A DNA stretch of 64,000 nt from Clostridium lundense DSM 17049 (lineage in GTDB: Bacteria > Bacillota > Clostridia > Clostridiales > Clostridiaceae), in NCBI RefSeq assembly GCF_000619945.1, contig NZ_JHVC01000020.1, forward strand, positions 3,251 to 67,250. The letters are read 5' to 3'. The notes beneath the pieces are model-generated. The model was not told the DNA's origin. It saw only the letters and a list, made by a program, of their open reading frames with translations, and ran no database searches. The translations under genes were made by a program, and so were the position numbers. Shown one piece after another: positions 16,763 to 25,158 of this stretch (within the stretch, counting starts at the first letter, position 1; each line of letters opens with the position of its first letter).

Positions 16763-17356
16763 CTATCTAGATATAGCAGCTTTCTTTATAGGTCTTTCTA
16801 ATCGCCTACCGCCTATAGTTTTTAAAACAGAGTGATAAATTCCATTAGAAATTATGTCTGCAAGTGTAATTACTGTATGTAATCTTGTGTTTTGTAAAAC
16901 CATAAATTCTAGGGCACCAGAAATATTAACTATACCAGTTATACTTAAATTACCAACTGGTGGTAATTTTTTATTCATTGCAGAACCAGGTGATAAAGGT
17001 TTTTCTTCAACACATATGTTTCCTATGTTTTGAATACTTCCAAGACAAGCATCTACTGCGATTATATATGGATTTTTAAATTTTTGATTTATTTCCTTTA
17101 TAATGTCTTTTAAATTCTTAGCATGAACAGGGCTTTCTAGACTTCCGTATATATAAAAATTATCTCTGGATAAAAATCGAAGTTTATGTCCGACTAATGG
17201 CCCAAGACTATCACCTGTTGATCTATCAGAACCTATACAAAGTAAGATAATTGTTCTTTTAGATTTAACAATGGGTAGTAAATAATTATATAAAGTATCT
17301 CTTAATAATAGTGTAGAATTATTCAATGATGAATCAATAATAACCTTTTTTTCCAT
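16763..17356 (-). CDS. yyaC: sporulation protein YyaC (Gpr-like peptidase fold)
   Basis: 197 residues. It contains the phosphorylase/peptidase-fold core IILLCIGSDRSTGDSLGPLVGHKL and IIAVDACLGSIQNIGNICVEEKPLSPGSAMNKKLPPVGNLSITGIVNIS, as in YyaC, a relative of the spore protease Gpr. The gene lies near noc/parB in B. subtilis too. I recall that yyaC belongs to the sigma-F regulon there, which would fit the promoter-like element just upstream. The biochemical role is not established here. Confidence 0.9.
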   Translation of the reverse strand: MEKKVIIDSSLNNSTLLLRDTLYNYLLPIVKSKRTIILLCIGSDRSTGDSLGPLVGHKLRFLSRDNFYIYGSLESPVHAKNLKDIIKEINQKFKNPYIIAVDACLGSIQNIGNICVEEKPLSPGSAMNKKLPPVGNLSITGIVNISGALEFMVLQNTRLHTVITLADIISNGIYHSVLKTIGGRRLERPIKKAAISR

Positions 17357-17404
17357 AAAAAAACCTCCTATATGGAATTGTGTCCATAAGGGGGTTTTTT
17401 ATAC
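17357..17404 (-). promoter_or_regulatory. hairpin with hidden Shine-Dalgarno and sigma-F-like promoter of yyaC
   Basis: Read on the minus strand, AAAAAACCCCCU (17400-17389) pairs with AGGAGGUUUUUU (17369-17358, one C-A mismatch) and is extended by UAUGGA/UCCAUA, giving about 18 pairs. The 3' arm is the yyaC ribosome site. A promoter-like set overlaps it: GTATA (17404-17400), 14 bases, GGACACAATT (17385-17376). Expected initiation near 17369 would exclude the left arm. It starts seven bases after the stop of the AI-2E-family gene and so also looks like that gene's terminator. Confidence 0.72.
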
Positions 17405-17410
17405 ATATAG

Positions 17411-18466
17411 TTATAATACGTCTACACCTTTTAGAACTTTATAAAACACTACTAAAAATATACAAAAGAACATTCCTAAAATACCATTTACTTTTAATCC
17501 TATAAAGATAGCTGCTAAAACGGAAACAGGATGGATACCTAAAGAAGAGGATACTATTTTTGGCTCAAGTATTTGTCTTATTATAGTAACTATTATGTAC
17601 CATACAATTATACCTATTGCAACAAAATAATTTTTATTAATAAATAAATATAGTAAGGCTAATGGAATATAAATTCCCCCTATACCTAATATAGGAAGTA
17701 TGTCAAATATTGCTGCTACTATACTTAATAAGACAGCGTATTTGACTCTTAATATTAAAAAGCCAATCATAGTTTCAACAAAGGTTATGGATATAACCAA
17801 TAAGTAAGATAATAAGTAGGTTATAATCATTTTTTTACATTGCGTAATTATATTTTGTAATTTACTTTGATCATCAGATGAAACATAATTTAAAAGTCTA
17901 TTTTTTGTGGAAGCAAGATCTTTGGTAAAAAAGTAGGTTGAAAGTAGTGTAAATAATATTACCATTAATAAATATGGAATATAAGTTAAAAATGAAATTA
18001 CGCTTTGAATAATCTTACTTGTAACTAACATTGTAAAATTTGAAATTTTAGATAAAGAGCCAAATAAATTTTTTTCAATAGCATTTATTATTGATGGATC
18101 TAAGTTATTATAATATACTTTTAAGTTTTCAAAGAAATTATATATATTATTTGAGTTATTTGTTAAGTAAGTTTGAGTGTTTTTTCCTAATTGTATAGCT
18201 TCCTTAGTAAGAGAAGTTATACCAAAAGATAATATAAATATTATCATTGTAAAAAACACTAATGTAGTAATTAAGGCAGATATCCATTTTTTTATCTTAA
18301 ATTTATTTATTAATAATTCTGTAGGCTTTTTTAGAATCAAAGAAAAAATATAGGCTAATATAAAAGGTAATGCGTAATTTAAGGATTTACATAACAATAC
18401 AAAAGTAAGTGTATATATAATAAAGAATAGTATAACCTTATCAAATTTATTTATAAGCTCATTCAT
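17411..18466 (-). CDS. AI-2E-family (YtvI/PerM type) membrane protein
   Basis: 351 residues with about seven to eight membrane segments and the family core region: a long soluble loop (residues ~90-150), then KCKKMIITYLLSYLLVISITFVETMIGFLIL, and DILPILGIGGIYIPLALLYLF, the conserved DxxPxxG motif. In sporulating bacteria the family member YtvI is common. The substrate is unknown; annotation as autoinducer-2 exporter is only a family label. Stop and start of this and the desulfurase-like gene are four bases apart, so they are probably one operon. Confidence 0.85.
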   Translation of the reverse strand: MNELINKFDKVILFFIIYTLTFVLLCKSLNYALPFILAYIFSLILKKPTELLINKFKIKKWISALITTLVFFTMIIFILSFGITSLTKEAIQLGKNTQTYLTNNSNNIYNFFENLKVYYNNLDPSIINAIEKNLFGSLSKISNFTMLVTSKIIQSVISFLTYIPYLLMVILFTLLSTYFFTKDLASTKNRLLNYVSSDDQSKLQNIITQCKKMIITYLLSYLLVISITFVETMIGFLILRVKYAVLLSIVAAIFDILPILGIGGIYIPLALLYLFINKNYFVAIGIIVWYIIVTIIRQILEPKIVSSSLGIHPVSVLAAIFIGLKVNGILGMFFCIFLVVFYKVLKGVDVL

Positions 18467-18470
18467 AGGA

Positions 18471-19619
18471 TCACTTCCTTTTCCATATTGTATATAAGCT
18501 ATTTATAGTGTACTCTATATCTTCAAGTGTATTAAAAAAACCTAGACTAAATCTAACTGTACCACTTGGAAAAGAACCTATTGTTTTATGTGCTAATGGT
18601 GCACAATGAAGGCCTGATCGTGTGGCTATTTTAAATTCATTGTCAAGTATATAAGATAACATTGAACTATTCATGTTTTTAAGTCCAATGGAAACTGTTG
18701 GTACATAGGATATATTTTTATCATATCCATATATGTTAATAAAGTCTAGGTTTAATAATTTTTCTAAAAATACTTTAAATAAATGGGATTCATTTTCTAC
18801 AATATAGTCCAGACCTATATTTTTAATAAAATTTATACCTTGATATAAACCAACTATACCAGGAGTATTTAAAGTTCCACTTTCAAACTTATCTGGTAAA
18901 AATGTAGGTTGAAATATATTTTCAGATTCACTACCAGTTCCGCCTTCTATAAAAGGTAGAGCTTCATTATTCAGTTCATCACATATCATAAATCCACCAA
19001 TGCCTTGAGGTCCCAATAGGCCTTTGTGACCAGTAAAAGCTAAAGCACTACAATTTAATTTATTAAAATCTAAGGGAATTGCTCCTGCTGTTTGAGCAGA
19101 ATCAATAATAAAATATATGCCTTTTTCTTTACATATCTTACCTATTTTTTCTAGAGGCTGTATAGAACCTATTACGTTTGAAGCATGAGACATTACTACA
19201 ACTTTAGTATTGGTTTTAATTTTACTTTTAAATTCCTCTATAGAAAGTAGCCCATTAGGAGAACATTGTATTATGTCAACCTCTATATTTTTATATGTTG
19301 CAATTGAACTTAAAGGTCTTAATACAGAATTATGTTCCATAGATGAAGTTATTATATGCCAATTATCTTTTATTGTAGATTTTAATAATATATTTAATGA
19401 AGCAGTGATATTAGAAGTGAAAATTATATTCTCAATTTTATTAAAGTTAAAAAATTCGCTTATTGCTTTTCTGCAATTATATACTATTCTACTACTTTCT
19501 AATGCATTAGAGTATGCTCCTCTTCCAGGGCTCGCACCAATATTTTTCATGTAGTTTAACATACCATCATATACGCAGTCTGGCTTTGGATAAGAAGTAG
19601 CAGCATTATCTAGATACAC
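18471..19619 (-). CDS. cysteine desulfurase-like class V aminotransferase
   Basis: 382 residues of PLP-dependent class V aminotransferase fold. MYLDNAATSYPKP at the start, IDSAQTAG with the ring-stacking region, FTGHKGLLGPQGIGG containing the PLP lysine, and SGLHCAPLAHK containing the sulfur-accepting Cys. It resembles the desulfurase subfamily often found next to yedF and selenium genes; here it is divergent from yedF by 334 bases. Sulfur or selenium transfer from cysteine/selenocysteine is the likely reaction. Confidence 0.88.
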   Translation of the reverse strand: MYLDNAATSYPKPDCVYDGMLNYMKNIGASPGRGAYSNALESSRIVYNCRKAISEFFNFNKIENIIFTSNITASLNILLKSTIKDNWHIITSSMEHNSVLRPLSSIATYKNIEVDIIQCSPNGLLSIEEFKSKIKTNTKVVVMSHASNVIGSIQPLEKIGKICKEKGIYFIIDSAQTAGAIPLDFNKLNCSALAFTGHKGLLGPQGIGGFMICDELNNEALPFIEGGTGSESENIFQPTFLPDKFESGTLNTPGIVGLYQGINFIKNIGLDYIVENESHLFKVFLEKLLNLDFINIYGYDKNISYVPTVSIGLKNMNSSMLSYILDNEFKIATRSGLHCAPLAHKTIGSFPSGTVRFSLGFFNTLEDIEYTINSLYTIWKRK

Positions 19620-19812
19620 TTTTATAGTAATCAGCTCCTTAATAATAAATAAGTTACTTTTTATGTATTTTAAATTTACTCATAAACTTACCTTATTTAT
19701 CATGTATTTGCTATAATTATAATATAATATTTACATTATATAGTATAAAGCAAAATTTTAAAATTGTATATTAATTATGTATATATTATTATATAAGTTA
19801 TAGACAAAATTC

Positions 19813-19917
19813 TTGGTTTCAGAGGAAGTTTTTACTCCCACTAAAGCTTAGAAATGATTATCCAAGGATTTATTTCCACTTTGAAGAAGGTGGGAGTAAA
19901 AAGCGAGTAATAATCGG
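19813..19917. repeat. intergenic palindromic element (copy 1)
   Basis: Within the 334-base gap between the desulfurase gene and yedF, TTTTTACTCCCAC (19829-19841) is matched perfectly by GTGGGAGTAAAAA (19890-19902). Between the arms lies AAGCTTAGAAAT, which also occurs in the element at 36858-36913. The rest of the gap (19620-19812) is AT-rich with no gene. Confidence 0.65.
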
Positions 19918-19953
19918 ATAAAATTATAAATATTAGTTAAGGGGGAATATAGT

Positions 19954-20541
19954 TTGAGTAAAGTTATAGACTGTAGAGGATTAAGATGCCCAGAGCCAGT
20001 AATTCAAACAAAAAAATATTTTGAATCTATTAGTGAAGGGGAAGCAGAAGTAGTAGTTGATAATGAAATTGCAAAGAATAATATATTAAAACTTTGTAAA
20101 AATAGTGGATATAAAGGTGAATTGAAAGAAGAAAATCATGGATTTTATAAAATAGTTATAAATAAAGAAATTCAATGTAAATGTGAGGAAGGAATAGAAT
20201 TTAATAATATATTTACTATAGTTATTTCCACTAATAAACTTGGTGAGGGTAGTGAGGAGTTAGGGGCTATATTAATGAAGAGCTATTTATTTGCCTTATC
20301 AGAAAGTGATCAAGTACCTACTAATATAATATTTTTAAATAGTGGAGTAATGCTAACTACCTCAGGATCAGAAGTATTGAGCAGTTTAAAAACACTTCAA
20401 GAAAAAGGAGCTAATATACTAAGTTGTGGTACATGTTTAGATTATTATAATTTGAAAGATAAATTGGAAATTGGAGAGATATCCAATATGTATACTATAG
20501 TAGAAAAAATGAATAACTCTAATAATACTATAAAATTATAA
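19954..20541 (+). CDS. yedF: sulfurtransferase-like selenium metabolism protein YedF
   Basis: 195 residues starting at TTG after AAGGGGGAATATAG. The N-terminal TusA/SirA-like domain has CRGLRCPEPVIQTKK, with the active Cys of the CPxP motif; the C-terminal DsrE-like half includes NSGVMLTTSGSEVL and ILSCGTCLDYYNL. This two-domain form is typical of YedF, which is linked by gene context to selenium use. It is followed by a DUF3343 gene, its usual neighbour. Confidence 0.88.
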   Translation: MSKVIDCRGLRCPEPVIQTKKYFESISEGEAEVVVDNEIAKNNILKLCKNSGYKGELKEENHGFYKIVINKEIQCKCEEGIEFNNIFTIVISTNKLGEGSEELGAILMKSYLFALSESDQVPTNIIFLNSGVMLTTSGSEVLSSLKTLQEKGANILSCGTCLDYYNLKDKLEIGEISNMYTIVEKMNNSNNTIKL

Positions 20542-20556
20542 TTTTTGGAGGATAAA

Positions 20557-20805
20557 TTGGAAAAATATTATCTTATAATTTTTATAAATACATTAGATGC
20601 TATGGAAGCAGAGAGTGTTTTAAAAGAAAATAATATTCCAGTAACTATTATGCCTACTCCAACAAATATAACTAAGAGTTGTGGTATAAGCATAAGAATA
20701 GAGATTGATTATATAGAAAAGGTTTTAAAAATTAAAGATCGTGGTAAAATTAAAATAAAAAATATCTATGTACAAAAAAATTCCAACTATGAATTATATG
20801 TTTAA
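20557..20805 (+). CDS. DUF3343 protein
   Basis: 82 residues from the TTG at 20557, chosen because TTGGAGG lies just before it; an upstream TTG at 20545 is inside that site. It fits DUF3343: a short ferredoxin-like fold with KYYLIIFINTLDAMEAESVLKENNIPVTIMPTPTNITKSCGISIRIE. DUF3343 proteins are found with yedF and cysteine desulfurase in selenium-related clusters and may bind Se/S species through the conserved SCG cysteine. Confidence 0.8.
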   Translation: MEKYYLIIFINTLDAMEAESVLKENNIPVTIMPTPTNITKSCGISIRIEIDYIEKVLKIKDRGKIKIKNIYVQKNSNYELYV

Positions 20806-20852
20806 ATATTATATAATTTAAATAAAAAACGCTGAGGTGAACTATACAAATA

Positions 20853-21713
20853 ATGAAGAATAATATTTACTTATTTAACATACAATGGCATAAGCTATTG
20901 GATTACATCGATGACGAGAAGTTATACAAAATACTTTATAATACTATAAGAGTTGTTATTATACTTATATTAATGTATATAATAATAAAAGTTGGCAATA
21001 AAGTTATAAATAGATTTGTTGAAAAACAGAGTGAAATGAAATTTTCTTTAGATGAGAGAAAATCTAAAACTTTAGGAGCAGTATTAAAGAGTATACTTAA
21101 ATATTCCGTTTATTTTTTTGGTATATTTATAATCATGGAAATGCTTTTTGGCATACAAGGATTAACCTTTGCAAGTATAGGTGGTGTAGCCATAGGATTT
21201 GGTGCACAAAATATAGTAAAGGATATAATAAATGGTTTTTTTATATTGTTTGAGGACCAATATGCAGTAGGAGATTATGTAACTATACAAGATAAAAATG
21301 GAATTGTTGAAAGTATAGAATTAAGAATTACAAGAATGAGAGATTTTAATGGAGACCTTCATATAATTCCTAATGGTTCTATAAGAGAAGTTACTAATCA
21401 TTCTAGAGGAAATAGGGGAATATCAGTAGACGTAGATATTGCTAATGATGAAAATGTAGACAAGGCAATTTTAGCTATAAAAGAAGTATGCAATAAATTT
21501 AAAGATGAGAATGAAAATATAGTTGATGGACCTAATGTTTCAGGAATAGTTCAACTTAAAGAGACGGGAACTACTATTAGAATAGTTGGAAAGGTAAAAC
21601 CTATGACACAATGGGATATAGAAATGGAATTAAGAAAAAGAATAAAAGATGTATTGGATAAGGAAAATATAAGTAGACCATACCCTAGGATAAGAATACT
21701 AAAGGAGGAATAA
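20853..21713 (+). CDS. MscS-family small-conductance mechanosensitive channel
   Basis: 286 residues. One N-terminal membrane helix (TIRVVIILILMYIIIKVG), a second (VYFFGIFIIMEMLFGI), and the pore-lining helix with LTFASIGGVAIGFGAQNIVKDIINGFFILFEDQ, the family signature. The beta domain follows with GDYVTIQDKNGIVESIELRITRMRDFNGDLHIIPNG. It would open under membrane tension to release solutes during osmotic downshock. It lies one base before the DUF951 gene. Confidence 0.93.
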   Translation: MKNNIYLFNIQWHKLLDYIDDEKLYKILYNTIRVVIILILMYIIIKVGNKVINRFVEKQSEMKFSLDERKSKTLGAVLKSILKYSVYFFGIFIIMEMLFGIQGLTFASIGGVAIGFGAQNIVKDIINGFFILFEDQYAVGDYVTIQDKNGIVESIELRITRMRDFNGDLHIIPNGSIREVTNHSRGNRGISVDVDIANDENVDKAILAIKEVCNKFKDENENIVDGPNVSGIVQLKETGTTIRIVGKVKPMTQWDIEMELRKRIKDVLDKENISRPYPRIRILKEE

Positions 21714-21714
21714 A

Positions 21715-21924
21715 ATGAATAAAGTATTTAATCTTGGAGACATAGTTGAAATGAAAAAGACACATCCATGCGGAAGTAAAGAATGGAAGATAATAAGAAT
21801 GGGGGCTGACATAAAGATAAAATGTTGTGGATGTGACAGAATAATAATGCTTGAAAGAAGCAAATTTGAAAAAGATATGAAAAAAGTGGTTAAAACTAGC
21901 GAAGAAATAGAAAATAATGAATAA
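21715..21924 (+). CDS. DUF951 small protein
   Basis: 69 residues with the family pattern FNLGDIVEMKKTHPCGSKEWKIIRMGADIKIKCCGCDRIIMLER. The CGS and CCGC cysteines could bind metal. It is very often found between an mscS gene and rpsF in Clostridium. Function unknown. AAAGGAGG sits at the end of the mscS gene. Confidence 0.88.
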   Translation: MNKVFNLGDIVEMKKTHPCGSKEWKIIRMGADIKIKCCGCDRIIMLERSKFEKDMKKVVKTSEEIENNE

Positions 21925-21964
21925 AACATATTGATTTTTGCTTTTTTTAGTGATAAAATATCTT

Positions 21965-22010
21965 GTAGTCCCTGCTGTGGAAACCACAGCCGTTAGTCCA
22001 AGGGGAGGAG
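21965..22010 (+). promoter_or_regulatory. S6:S18-binding leader of rpsF mRNA
   Basis: CTGTGG-AAA-CCACAG (21975-21989) forms a short hairpin at once followed by CCG (21990-21992), the element bound by the S6:S18 complex in many bacteria. An outer helix can form between UCCCU (21969-21973) and GGGGA (22002-22006), which is part of the Shine-Dalgarno region. Protein binding would therefore stabilise a structure that blocks translation of rpsF. Confidence 0.75.
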
Positions 22011-22020
22011 GTGAATTCTA

Positions 22021-22308
22021 ATGAGAAAATATGAAACTATATTTATACTACACCCATCATTAGACGAGGAAGCTGTTAAAGCTAACGTTGAAAAGTTTAA
22101 AGGTGTTATAGAAAATGCTGGTGGAGTAGTAGAAAATGTTGATTTATGGGGCAAGAGAAAGCTTGCTTATGAAATAGAAAAAGTTAATGAAGGTTACTAT
22201 ACATTAGTGAACTTTTCTGCTGAACCACAACTACCAAAAGAATTAGACAGATTATTTAGAATCAATGATTCAGTTATCAGACATATCATCGTTAAAGAAG
22301 AAAAATAG
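22021..22308 (+). CDS. rpsF: 30S ribosomal protein S6
   Basis: 95 residues, beginning MRKYETIFILHPSLDEE and containing GKRKLAYEIEKVNEGYY, both classic for S6. It binds S18 on the platform of the small subunit. GGGGAGGAGGTG precedes the ATG. First gene of the rpsF-ssb-rpsR unit and likely to be feedback-controlled through the leader. Confidence 0.98.
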   Translation: MRKYETIFILHPSLDEEAVKANVEKFKGVIENAGGVVENVDLWGKRKLAYEIEKVNEGYYTLVNFSAEPQLPKELDRLFRINDSVIRHIIVKEEK

Positions 22309-22319
22309 GTGGTGTTTTA

Positions 22320-22751
22320 ATGAACAAAGTTGTTTTAATTGGTAGATTAACCAAAGACCCAGAACTTAGGTTTACTCCAGGTACTGGTACAGCTGTTGCC
22401 ACCTTTACGTTGGCCGTAGATAGAAGATTTTCTAAAGACGGTACAAAAGAAGCTGATTTTATCCCTGTAGTAGTATGGGGTAAACAAGCTGAATCTACGG
22501 CAAACTACATGAGTAAAGGAAAACTTATGGGAGTTGGTGGTAGAATTCAAACAAGAAATTATGAAGCAAAAGATGGAACTAGAAGATATGTTACTGAGGT
22601 AGTTGCAGAAGAAGTTCAATTCCTTGAATGGGGAAATAAGCAGTCAGCTGCACCTCAATACGAAGGTTATGAATCTCAGACATCAGGATTTGATAGTGGA
22701 TCTTATGGTGAAGATATCACTCCAGTAGATGATGGGGAGATTCCATTTTAA
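22320..22751 (+). CDS. ssb: single-stranded DNA-binding protein
   Basis: 143 residues. OB fold with MNKVVLIGRLTKDPELRFTPGTG, FTLAVDRRF and DFIPVVVWGKQAE, a short glycine/serine/tyrosine-rich linker and the acidic tip DDGEIPF, to which partner proteins bind. It coats single-stranded DNA in replication and repair. It lies 11 bases after rpsF, in the conserved rpsF-ssb-rpsR order. Confidence 0.98.
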   Translation: MNKVVLIGRLTKDPELRFTPGTGTAVATFTLAVDRRFSKDGTKEADFIPVVVWGKQAESTANYMSKGKLMGVGGRIQTRNYEAKDGTRRYVTEVVAEEVQFLEWGNKQSAAPQYEGYESQTSGFDSGSYGEDITPVDDGEIPF

Positions 22752-22769
22752 ATGTGAGGAGGGAATGAA

Positions 22770-23036
22770 ATGAGTAGAGAAGCTGGAAGAGACGCTGGTG
22801 CAAGAAAAGGCGGAGCTAGAATGAGAAGAGCTAAGAAGAAGGTTTGTTCTTTCTGTATAGATAAATCAGAGTCTATTGACTATAAAGATATAAACAAATT
22901 AAGAAAATATATAACAGAAAGAGGAAAGATTCTTCCAAGAAGAATTTCCGGAAACTGTGCTAAGCACCAAAGAGAATTAACTGATGCTATAAAGAGAGCT
23001 AGAAACATAGCATTATTACCATTTACAACAGAATAA
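22770..23036 (+). CDS. rpsR: 30S ribosomal protein S18
   Basis: 88 residues with the S18 core KKVCSFCIDKSESIDYKDINKLRKYITERGKILPRRISGNCAKHQRELTDAIKRAR, here cut to its recognisable pieces: CSFC, ERGKILPRR and GNCAKHQR. The four cysteine-type positions of zinc-binding S18 (CxxC near residue 26, C near residue 71) are partly present. Forms a complex with S6. Confidence 0.98.
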   Translation: MSREAGRDAGARKGGARMRRAKKKVCSFCIDKSESIDYKDINKLRKYITERGKILPRRISGNCAKHQRELTDAIKRARNIALLPFTTE

Positions 23037-23056
23037 TTATAGATTAACATATACCA

Positions 23057-23095
23057 ATAGGTATCTTAATGAAAATTAAGATACCTATTTTTTTA
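23057..23095 (+). terminator. terminator of the rpsF-ssb-rpsR unit
   Basis: TAGGTATCTTAAT and ATTAAGATACCTA pair perfectly across a short loop, followed by a run of seven T. A clear intrinsic terminator. Confidence 0.93.
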
Positions 23096-23206
23096 TTATC
23101 TTAATATATAATTTTTGAATAAGGTATGTAGAAATTGAAAATAAGTCTTAAAAATTAGATTTCCTACACATTAAATGCTATTAAATTAAAACACCTTCCC
23201 CATTTA

Positions 23207-23260
23207 GAGTAAAGGTTTAGGTTTACTCATTTTAGCATAGGTATATACAATTGATATAAT
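23207..23260 (+). promoter_or_regulatory. operator-like palindrome and promoter before the sensor-kinase operon
   Basis: GAGTAAA (23207-23213) and TTTACTC (23222-23228) form a perfect inverted repeat across GGTTTAGG. Immediately downstream are TTAGCA (23232-23237), a 17-base spacer and TATAAT (23255-23260). The palindrome just upstream of the -35 could be a regulator site. The remainder of the 23037-23309 gap shows nothing else. Confidence 0.5.
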
Positions 23261-23309
23261 AGTTAATTACAATTATACTAAATATTATCTTAGAGGAGAT
23301 GGGTAATAA

Positions 23310-25136
23310 ATGGTAAAAAGTTTAAAAGGAAAAATAACTTCTGTTTATTTATTTTTAGTACTTACCATAGCTATTGTTGGATTAGCGTCCGTATTCACTT
23401 TATATACTTTAAGAAAGTCTGTAGATGGACTTATGATAGATAATTATAAAAGTATTAATGCTTCAAATAATATGATGGAAGCTATAGAAATACAAAATGT
23501 AGAGATTATAAATTATATAAGGCTAGGTAAACAGGATGCTATAAGTAGTTATTATGAGAACGGTGATAATTTCTATAAGTGGTTTAATATAGAGAGAAAT
23601 AATATAACTGAAAAAGGTGAGAGAGAATATGTGCAATCTATCCAAAAAACATATATTGAATTTTTAAAGTTATTTTCTAAATTGCAAGAAATAAAAAACT
23701 CTAGGGGAACTGAAAAAGCATTAGAATATTATGATTCAAGTATAATTCCCGTATTTACCAAGATAAGACAACAGTTAAGAGACTTATCATTAATAAATGA
23801 GCAAGTAATGATAAATAGCAAAGATGGTGTAACAGAAGATGCTAATAATTCAATGTATATAATTTTAAGTCTTTCAATAATAGCTGTAGTAGCAGGATTC
23901 TTTTTTTCTATATTTTTTACTAATAAATTTTTAAAACCCATTTATTTGTTAACAGAAACGATGAAACTTGTAAAGGAAGGAGATTTAAATCAACAAGCTC
24001 CAATAGTATCAGAGGACGAAATAGGTTCGTTAGCAAAAGAATTTAATAATATGACTAAAAGACTTCAAGTTTTTGAAGAAAGCACTCTTGGAAAATTAAT
24101 GGATGAAAAAAATAAATCTATTGCTATTGTAAAAGGTATTTCAGATCCTCTTATAGTTTTAGACAGAAATTTTAAAATAATGTTATTAAATAATGCGTGT
24201 GAACAATTTTTTAAAGTAGATGAAGATATAGTTATAGGAAAGCATTTTTTAGAGGTTATAAGAAATGGAGATTTATTCGATTATATATGGAATGTTTATG
24301 ATAGCAAAGAAAAGTATAGTGAAAAAATAATGAATTTAAAATATGATGAACGAGAATATTATTTCAATGTATCTATAACTATGATAGAAGATACCTATTC
24401 AGATGTAAATGAAATAATAGTATTCTTAAAAAATATAACTGAAATAAAACAAGTAGAAAAAATGAAAACAGATTTTGTATCATCTGTATCTCATGAGTTT
24501 AAAACACCGTTAACATCACTTATGATGGGCACTAGTCTTATTATGGATAATAATGTAGGAATTTTAAATAAAAAACAGAGAGATATAATGGAAACTATAA
24601 AAGAAGACACAGATAAATTATTAAATTTAGTGAATAATTTATTGGAGTTATCAAAGGTTGAATATGATAAATCCATTTTTGAAATTAAAGATTGTAATAT
24701 TGAAGAAATAATACAAAGCTGTTTTAAGGATTTTTATAAATGTGCTGAAGCAAAGAAGATTCATCTACATTATCAAATAGAGAAAAATTTACCAATCATA
24801 TCAGTGGATTTTGAAAAGTTATCTTGGGTAATAAATAACCTTATTACAAACTCCCTAAAATTCACAAAAGAACAAGATGAAATACTTATAACTGCTTATA
24901 AAGGAGAAGATAAAATTTATGTATCTGTAAGGGATACAGGTATTGGTATACCAGATGAATATATTACTAAAATATTTGATAAGTTTATACAAGTAAAAGA
25001 TAAAGATTCTGATACCAGGGGGACTGGATTAGGGCTTGCTATTGCAAAGCAAATAGTAGAAGTACATGGTGGGCAAATATGGTGTGAAAGTGAACTTGGA
25101 GAAGGAAGTATTTTCACATTTACTATTCCAGTATAG
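23310..25136 (+). CDS. membrane sensor histidine kinase
   Basis: 608 residues. A membrane segment near residues 10-33, an extracytoplasmic four-helix-bundle-like region (~34-190), a second segment (~192-212), HAMP (~213-265), PAS (~270-375), HisKA with phosphorylated His395 in SVSHEFKTPL, and HATPase_c with NNLITNSLKFT, VRDTGIGIPD and GTGLGLAIAKQIVE. The layout resembles PhoR/KinB-type kinases. It is followed by its presumed partner regulator and by K+ transport genes, so it may sense osmotic or ionic state; this is inference from context. Confidence 0.93.
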   Translation: MVKSLKGKITSVYLFLVLTIAIVGLASVFTLYTLRKSVDGLMIDNYKSINASNNMMEAIEIQNVEIINYIRLGKQDAISSYYENGDNFYKWFNIERNNITEKGEREYVQSIQKTYIEFLKLFSKLQEIKNSRGTEKALEYYDSSIIPVFTKIRQQLRDLSLINEQVMINSKDGVTEDANNSMYIILSLSIIAVVAGFFFSIFFTNKFLKPIYLLTETMKLVKEGDLNQQAPIVSEDEIGSLAKEFNNMTKRLQVFEESTLGKLMDEKNKSIAIVKGISDPLIVLDRNFKIMLLNNACEQFFKVDEDIVIGKHFLEVIRNGDLFDYIWNVYDSKEKYSEKIMNLKYDEREYYFNVSITMIEDTYSDVNEIIVFLKNITEIKQVEKMKTDFVSSVSHEFKTPLTSLMMGTSLIMDNNVGILNKKQRDIMETIKEDTDKLLNLVNNLLELSKVEYDKSIFEIKDCNIEEIIQSCFKDFYKCAEAKKIHLHYQIEKNLPIISVDFEKLSWVINNLITNSLKFTKEQDEILITAYKGEDKIYVSVRDTGIGIPDEYITKIFDKFIQVKDKDSDTRGTGLGLAIAKQIVEVHGGQIWCESELGEGSIFTFTIPV

Positions 25137-25158
25137 CATTAGGGGGAGGTGAATAGCT

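Noticed and set aside
19813..19917. Riboswitch candidate before yedF
   Set aside because: The palindrome has perfect arms and shares words with another gap at 36.9 kb; a repeat element explains it better than an aptamer.
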